64,000 bases of DNA. Source: Russula earlei (Eukaryota > Basidiomycota > Agaricomycetes > Russulales > Russulaceae). This document shows positions 58,301 to 64,000 of the stretch, one piece after another. The stretch lies in contig JAGFNK010000086.1 of NCBI GenBank assembly GCA_025769875.1, positions 62,001 to 126,000 on the forward strand, in the 5' to 3' direction. The notes beneath the pieces were generated by a model. That model was not told the origin of the DNA. It did not search any database and saw nothing but the letters and a program-made list of their open reading frames with translations. The translations under genes were made by a program, and so were the position numbers. Position 1 is the stretch's first letter, and the number at the start of each line of letters is the position of its first letter.

Positions 58301-59150
58301 ATCATCAAACTTTAATTTATCAACTTTGCATGGACATGGACACACCATTGTTCCCTGTCATTTTTCATCATTGTATCTGTGCTTCACTCTCAACCTTCCT
58401 TTTTGCTTGAGTCAAGTACATGTACGATGTAAGCCTTGGTGGCCCATATGTCAATGTGCAATGCTCAGTCACATTGGTTGCTCGTAATCCCTTTCCTCAG
58501 TCTTAGATCGCTTCGTCCTGCAGCGTACCATGTTGTACACTGGACTTCACTCATTCCACATGTATAATCCATGCTTTTACCATGCCTCATCATGCTCTCC
58601 AGAACATAATGACTCCATAACATATTTGATATTTAAATACAAAAGTGCTATTTCAAAGTCCTCCTACTGCAAATCCATGAGGGTGAGGCGATGATGTCGG
58701 GGGTGAGATGCTATGGGCAGTGAGCCCTCAAATAGGGCAGCAATGATGATGGGCAAGGCGCTGTGGGCAGTGAGCCCTCAGGTAAGGCAATGGTGATGAT
58801 GATGAACACATCATATGGGTCTGTGCATAGACGTGTGGTGGATGTGAGGACAATGCTTGAGGGACAGTCTTGGGAGGGTGTGAGGCGCAGCCAGATGGCG
58901 ATGGTGTCATGCCACAGGTCAAAGTGTGGGGAGGAGCCATGCTCTGACTTGAAGACCAAAGGGATGAAGGTGTTGAGTGGCAAGGTGAGTGACGTTGATG
59001 GCGATCGAATTGAGCCGTTGTCAGTTACGTACTTTTAGCGGTGGTTAGATGATCAAAAATTACTATAAAAGGCAATTGGGTCAGCAAGATAATCAGGGCT
59101 TCAATCACACATGTAAATGACACCAAAGTATTTTCTTGATCACTTATTTA
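58301..59150. other. Unassigned sequence in island 2
   Basis: A minus frame at 58711-58983 (starts MPLNTFIPLVFKSEHGSSPH) looks like a fragment of a decayed coding region but matches no family I know. The rest is CpG-poor non-coding sequence. The TA at 59149-59150 is the target copy of the next element. Confidence 0.4.
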
Positions 59151-59562
59151 TTGCCGTTTTCAGCACACTTGGCAGAGTTTGAATTCCACCCAAATCGGCG
59201 CAGAAAACCCTCTCAAACATGTGGGGCGAATATCTCCCTCAAAACAGCTTCAATTCACATGAAACTTATTGTCCCTAAATTGCCTGAATGAGGGCTAGGC
59301 TGCCCCCTTGTTTTCATGAGATTTGAGTGAGAATTGGTGGAGCTGGACTCAAGCCACCTCCACATGTGTATTAGATGAATTACAACTCAAAATCGTGGTC
59401 TATATCTATTATTTCTCCCTCATGTTGTACCCATGGGCTGTCTTGAGGCAGCCCCATAGTGTTTTTGACTCAAGTGTTGTGGTGTGCAACATTGTTTCCA
59501 GTGCAATCGGAGTTGTGGCCAGCCACTCATCACCCCTCTCGCCTCTCCATTCTGACCATCCT
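59151..59562 (+). repeat. Left terminal inverted repeat, copy 2
   Basis: About 412 bp, begins TTGCCGTTTTCAGCACAC, matching all other arms of the family and complementary to 62444-62854. Confidence 0.85.
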
Positions 59563-59608
59563 TCTTGTTTTTCACAGATAGAGAGGAGTGGGTTGCAAAG
59601 AGGGGTCC

Positions 59609-59975
59609 TATTCTGAACTCTTTCTACTACAGAGTAGCTAGGGGGTTTTTATATACAGGAGAGAGGTATTAGAGATGAAAGGCATGAAAGTGAATCAAGA
59701 CTGGTTGAGACGGTGTAGTGAGTCCAGGGACATGTGAGTGAGATCGTAAGGCTGACTGGTCCAAGGTAAGAGGAGAGGAGAGAGGGGAGGGGAGCAGTCC
59801 CAGCTGGAATGCTGAGCACAGAGGTGGACACAAAGATGGCTTCTTGAGGCAGACAGAGGGAAGAGCAGGCAAAAGGGGATCTTTTTGAACTGAGTAGCTA
59901 AACAGTTTATATACAGGAGAGAAGGTACTAGAGATGAAATGCATGAAAGAGAATCCAGACTGGTCGAGACAGTTG
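59609..59975 (+). repeat. Tandem duplication of promoter-like block
   Basis: Two copies about 270 bp apart share TTATATACAGGAGAG, TAGAGATGAAA and GCATGAAAG. Read on the minus strand each contains CCTGTATATAAA followed by TAGCTACTC and GTTCA, the block also present at 29081 and 7025. Confidence 0.7.
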
Positions 59976-59981
59976 AGGTGG

Positions 59982-62284
59982 TCATGAAAGGCTTGAGATG
60001 CGAATGCGTCTAGTGTGCCAAGGCATGTGTGCACATGTGGTCGGTGGTGAGGGCTGGGCAATGTGATTGAGGTCTTGATGTCGCATGCGAGATGGCTTGT
60101 GGTGTGTGGTCAGTGGACTGCCTGGAACGAGAGGGAGGTGGCAAGGGATGAAAGGGAGCTGAGGTGTCAGTCTCATGTCATGTCGTGTCGCATTTTCACA
60201 TGTGATTTTGAGGCCAGCCATAATCTTCCTTACACCTCCCAGGGGCTTGAAACTTTGACCGTCCTCGGTCAAGCATCTGAATGCGAGTGTTTTGAGCCTT
60301 TCACGTCTGAATTGAGGCGGCAGTTGTGGCTGCTTGTGCTGTGGAAGACGCAAAGGTGGCGATCGGCGATGGTGATGACGGAAGAGGTGAGGGCGATGGG
60401 AAATGGAGGTGATGGAGATGAGGGCAGCGGTCACAAGATGGCGGCTGCGTGGCGGTGGTGTTGTCTTGTGGCGGTGGTGGCGTGGTCGTCTCCATTGCAG
60501 GTGGTGGCAGCAGGTGTGGATGAGGAACGAAGGTGTAGGCGGTGAGCATGAGTTCATAGATAGAGATGTAGGTGGGGAGGACTCAAGAAAGAGGATGCGT
60601 GGGGCGGCTTGCATGGGGGTGGGATCTGTTGTCATGTGGCGGTGGTGGCAGGGTCGTCTCCACTGCAGGTGTTGGCAGCAGACGTGGGTGAGAGTGTGCA
60701 AACAGATGGGGAGGCAATGTGGGAGGCAGCATGCGGTGTGCTGTTGGCATTGGCAACTGCTTTTCCTGTGGCAGCGGCATGGCGGCAGCTTCTGCTCCTG
60801 TTGTGGCATGTTGTGGCTAAGTTTGTGGCTGAGGCCTTCTTGGTCTTCTGGGGTGGTGCTGGTGGCAAGGGGTTGCGACAGTGTGGCGGTGCTGGTGTCG
60901 TGTGAGACTACTAAAGCGGCAGCTAAGACTGAGAAGACTGAGGCTGAGACTGAGAAGGTGGTGGCAGACTGAGCTGGTGCGAAGGTGGAGGCAGACAGGG
61001 CGGAGGCAACGACTGAGGGTGACGCAGGGGCGACGGCAACTGTGGCTGACATGAGCGTGGCATTGGTGGCTTGTGAGACGGTGGTGGAGGCAGCGGCATG
61101 TGGCGCTAAGACGTCGGTGGCTGAGGCTGAGGCTACAGCGGTGGCTGATGAGACTAAGGTGGCTGGCAAGGCTAAGAGTGCGGTGGCAGCGGTTGACTGA
61201 TCTGAAGCTGGGGTGACGGAGACGGCTGGCAAAACTAGGGGTGCGGTGGCAGCAGCTGAGACTGAGAAGGCTGAGGCTGAGGGCAGGGTGGAGGTGGTGG
61301 TGGCTGGTGATGCTGGTGCTATGACGGACTGGGCTGAACTGACAAGTACAGGCGAGGCTAAGACGGAGACTGATGCAAAGTCGGTGGCTGGCACGACTGA
61401 GGCTATCGTGGTGATGGACGAGGCAACGGACGAGACTGAGGGCGACAAGACGACTGAGGGCACGGGAGTGGATGAGATGAAGGTGGGGGTGGCAGATGAG
61501 GCTGCGAGGGCTGAAGTGGTGGGTGGCACTAAAACGTCGGTGGGCAAGGTTGAGATGGTGGTTGTGCATGGAGCTGAGACAGTGGCCATAGCAGGCAACA
61601 CTGAGGGCGTGGGAGCTGGTTGGGCAAAGACAGGGACAGTGCAATAGGCAATGTCACAGCTGAGGCTATGGCGGCAGGGACAGACGAGGTGGTGATGATG
61701 GCGAATGCGGGTTATGCTGGGACGGTGAGGGCAGGTGGAGCCAAGGCGATGATGGCTGGCGAGTCAAGGATGGTGGCAGTGAATGAGGTGACAGGAATGG
61801 TGGATGAGGTGGGAACTGCAGGGACGATGGGCAAGGCAGGCGAGGCGGAGGCGATGGTGCACGATGTAGGGACGGAGGCTGGAGCGGGCATGGGTGCAGG
61901 GTATGTGTAGTCATCTTTATCTTCGTCCGCAGAGCAGAGTTGGCGTTCCCGCTGAATGTCACAGGGACGCTGAGAGAATATCTTGACTAGTGTGTTGAAT
62001 ACTTCTCGGAAATTGACAAAGTGCCTCTGCTGTTTGTTCAGGCGCCAGGGGCTGAGACGTTGGGAGATCATCTGGCGGTTGTCTGGGTGGAGTCCAAGCC
62101 AGAATGACTTGTCGCAATCTTCGTAGCACAGGCGGCACGCATGGACGAGGGGACTGCAGATTGCCCTGAAACTCTGGTAGTATTTGTCTATGTCTTCCCG
62201 GTCACACGTGCGGAGTCTTGATGAGGAGGCGATAAGGTCCTCCAGATCCCACTTGAGCTTGAGGTATTCTAACTGAGTCGGCAT
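59982..62284 (-). pseudogene. Gag-like protein with Ala/Ser/Thr/Pro-rich tail, copy 2
   Basis: Reading minus from 62284: MPTQLEYLKLKWDLEDLI, CDREDIDKYYQSF, FWLGLHPDNRQM, then FREVFNTLVKIFSQRPCD (here intact, broken in copy 1). The first frame stops at 61712. A 539-codon frame (61601-59982) carries the Ala/Ser/Thr/Val-rich tail and ends in His/Pro/Cys-rich low-complexity sequence. Gag relationship rests on the capsid-like motif; nothing enzymatic follows. Two frame breaks between 61601 and 61720 keep it from being one ORF. Confidence 0.65.
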
Positions 62285-62443
62285 GCTGACGGAGTGCGGC
62301 GCATGGTGAAGACAGATGGCAGGTCGATGCAGGCAGTGTGACTGGCATGGCTGCGACTGTGGGTGTGGAGGGCCAAATGCAAGTTGGAAGGGAGCGGTGC
62401 GACTGATGTGGCTGAGACAGCGGGTGTGGTGGGAATGAGAGCA

Positions 62444-62854
62444 AAGGATGGTCAGAATGGAGAGGTGAGAGGGGCGATGAGTGGCTGGCTGTGACTCCGA
62501 TCACACTGGAAACAATGTTGCACACCACAACACTTGAGTCAAAACACTATGGGGCTGCCTCAAGACAGCCCATGGGTACAGCATGAGGGAAAAATAATGG
62601 ATATAGACCATGATTTTGAGTTGTAATTCATCTAATACACATGTGGAGGTGGCTTGAGTCCAGCTCCACCAATTCTCACTCAAATCTCATGAAAACAATG
62701 GGGCTGCCTAGCCCTCATTCAGGCAATTCAGGGACAATAAGTTTTATGTGAATTAAAGCTGTTTTGAGGGAGACATTCATCCCGCATGTTTGAGGGGGTT
62801 TCTGTGCCGATTTGGGTGGAATTCAAGCTCTGCCAAGTGTGCTGAAAATGGCAA
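62444..62854 (-). repeat. Right terminal inverted repeat, copy 2
   Basis: Partner arm of 59151-59562, ending GCTGAAAATGGCAA before TA. Confidence 0.85.
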
Positions 62855-62856
62855 TA

Positions 62857-63168
62857 ATTTAGCAACTGGAGAAAAAGTGATAAAGTAGTCCACCCCATAT
62901 ATTTGCATGAAGCCTCAGGCAACAAGCCAGGCTTTGTATTTGAGTACACTTCTGTCTGCCTTTCCTTTGATATGATAAACCCACTTTAAACTGATGATGT
63001 TTTTGTTGCATGGGCATGGTACAGCTTTCCAGGTGCCAGCCACTTCAAGAGTCAACAGTTCCCAATCCATGGCCTCTTTCCATTGAGGCCAATCAGAGCA
63101 GGATTGCACTTCTGCATATGACTTCAGATTGCTGTCGATCTCAATAGGTGCAATTACATTAGAGTCAG
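62857..63168 (-). pseudogene. Ty1/copia reverse-transcriptase fragment
   Basis: Minus strand: WPQWKEAMDWELLTLEVAGT, then IISLKWVYHIKGKADRSVLK, a TGA, and GVDYFITFSPVAKL. This is the start of the copia reverse transcriptase (the W-EAM-EL and KARLVAKGF-type motifs). It is cut on one side by the Harbinger end at 63172 and on the other by the gag element. Confidence 0.8.
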
Positions 63169-63171
63169 TAA

Positions 63172-64000
63172 GGCCCATAATACCAACCAAGAATTCTTGA
63201 ACTTCGAACTTGAACTTGAATTTTGGGATTTTCCGGGAGTGACTGGTGTGACCAGTGTGATATAAGTGACATCACATATATGATAAACTAATAGGTTTTT
63301 TTTTAATATGAGTTTTTATTCACTTGTGATTTGCATATTCGCTTGTGATTTGCATATTTGCATATTTGCATATTTGTGTGTGATTGCATATGTGTAAGCC
63401 CTTTGTCAGTACCTTTTTCACCTTCACTTCGGCGTTGCCCCACACTTTATTTTCCTGATCCTGATCATCACCTCCCATGCAGACCCGCTTGTCAAGAAGC
63501 TCTGATTCCTCTGCAGAAGAAACCTGAGCAGATATCAAGGCAAGATGGATGACTGAGGAGGAAGCCAAGTTCTTAAACTTCCTCTTGGAGCACAAGGACC
63601 AAATGATGTCCAACACTATGTTCAAGGATCAAGTCTTCAATGAGGCAGCCAGTCAAATTAGGTCCCTTTGTAAGAAGGGTGGCTTCAAAACTCTGAGCTC
63701 ATGCAAGATGAAGTGGCAAAGGGTACATGTTGACTCTTTTCACTACACCTCAACACTGACACTGTTCAACTAGATGAAGACTGACTGGGACACCATTTCA
63801 GTGATCCAAAATAAGTCTGGTGTGGCTTGGGATGATGTGACAGGAATGGACATATCAGCAGAAAATCAAAATCAGGCAGTGTATGATGAGCTGGTTGCAG
63901 TGTGTCTGTAACTCCTGATTTGTTGACAATATCTTACTTTAGTAGGACAAACCAGTGGTCAAGAAGTTCCACCACAAGGGCTAGCCACATTGCGAGGCCA
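63172..64000 (+). mobile_element. PIF/Harbinger-type element, left end, cut by window
   Basis: Left terminal repeat from 63172 (GGCCCATAATACCAACC, then GAATTCTTGAACTTCGAAC), preceded by TAA at 63169-63171. It is the same terminal family as 53315-54539. It carries a Myb/SANT-like gene; Harbinger elements normally pair such a protein with a transposase, which would lie beyond the window. Confidence 0.75.
63546..63992 (+). pseudogene. Myb/SANT-like DNA-binding protein of a Harbinger element
   Basis: The frame around 63546 reads WMTEEEAKFLNFLLEHKDQM, then VFNEAASQIRSLCKKGGFKT and CKMKWQR, the first half of the fungal Myb/SANT-like domain. A 51-nt GT-AG intron (about 63721-63771) then joins DWDTISVIQNKSGVAWDDVT and YDELVAV; a further intron ends near 63942 before KPVVKKFHHKG. 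A TAG stands where family members have Trp, so this copy seems to carry a nonsense mutation near 63981. The start lies upstream of 63546 and is not resolved. Confidence 0.7.

Larger units (their letters stand above)
59151..62854 (-). mobile_element. Long-TIR, TA-flanked element with gag-like ORF, copy 2
   Basis: 3704 bp with inverted repeats of about 411 bp (59151-59562 and 62444-62854), TTGCC at both termini and TA on both sides (59149-59150 and 62855-62856). Same architecture as copy 1 but inverted, with the Gag-like ORF on the minus strand and a promoter-like block just inside the left arm (about 59600-59660). A partial tandem duplication of that block (about 59609-59715 and 59881-59975) accounts for some of the extra length. 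It sits beside a copia reverse-transcriptase fragment. Confidence 0.85.

Noticed and set aside
60817..61644. 275-codon second-frame ORF in copy 2 of the gag element
   Set aside because: His/Ser/Arg/Leu-rich shifted reading of the same low-complexity tail.
1..64000. tRNA, rRNA or CRISPR arrays
   Set aside because: None recognised by eye; a covariance-model search would be needed to exclude a tRNA.

Overview
The window is a piece of a filamentous basidiomycete genome, most likely from the Agaricomycetes. Genes carry many short introns (mostly 50-70 nt). The gene set includes laccases with a shared 17-exon layout, a plant-like fungal plasma-membrane H+-ATPase, and a protein of the fungal DUF6535 family. 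The transposon load (Ty3/gypsy, Ty1/copia, hAT, PIF/Harbinger, Helitron) is also typical of that class. I cannot name the species. No tRNA, rRNA or CRISPR was found.

Region 1 (1-25 kb) is mostly ordinary euchromatin. It holds condensin subunit 1 (CND1, minus, 15 exons, two apparent +1 frameshifts), the H+-ATPase PMA1 (plus, 7 exons, 999 codons), a trehalose-phosphate phosphatase of the TPS2 type (minus, 10 exons, 915 codons) and a short DUF6535 membrane-protein gene or pseudogene (minus). The long gaps between them hold simple repeats, a 1.15-kb inverted-repeat element (6.5-7.7 kb) and an inverted-repeat remnant.

Region 2 (about 25-36.4 kb) is a decayed, CpG-poor transposon island. A Ty3/gypsy pol relic is split by a 2.88-kb element with 412-bp terminal inverted repeats and by a 593-bp solo LTR. 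In both cases removing the insert plus one target-site copy rejoins the host sequence. Behind it lies an old copy of a second gypsy family, itself split by a 965-bp solo LTR.

Region 3 (36.4-43.4 kb) is a much younger copy of that second gypsy family. It has 5-bp target duplications (GACCC), LTRs of 353 and 351 bp, a Gag with a zinc knuckle, a pol ending in a chromodomain, and an extra 3' ORF that is neither gag, pol nor a recognisable env.

Region 4 (43.4-53 kb) carries two tandem laccase genes with identical exon structure; stretches of near identity suggest gene conversion.

Region 5 (53-64 kb) is a second CpG-poor transposon island. It contains a 1.2-kb Harbinger-type element, a hAT transposase relic and a Helitron helicase relic each split by a solo LTR of one family, a second (3.7 kb) copy of the long-inverted-repeat gag element, a copia fragment, and the start of a Harbinger element with a Myb/SANT-like gene that runs off the window.

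The most unusual system is the pair of elements at 26,707-29,586 and 59,151-62,854. They have DNA-transposon architecture (long inverted repeats, TA target duplication) but their only coding region is a retrotransposon Gag-like protein followed by a very long Ala/Ser/Thr/Val/Pro-rich tail. A second point of interest is single-base frameshifts, seen both in a conserved housekeeping gene and in the youngest retrotransposon.
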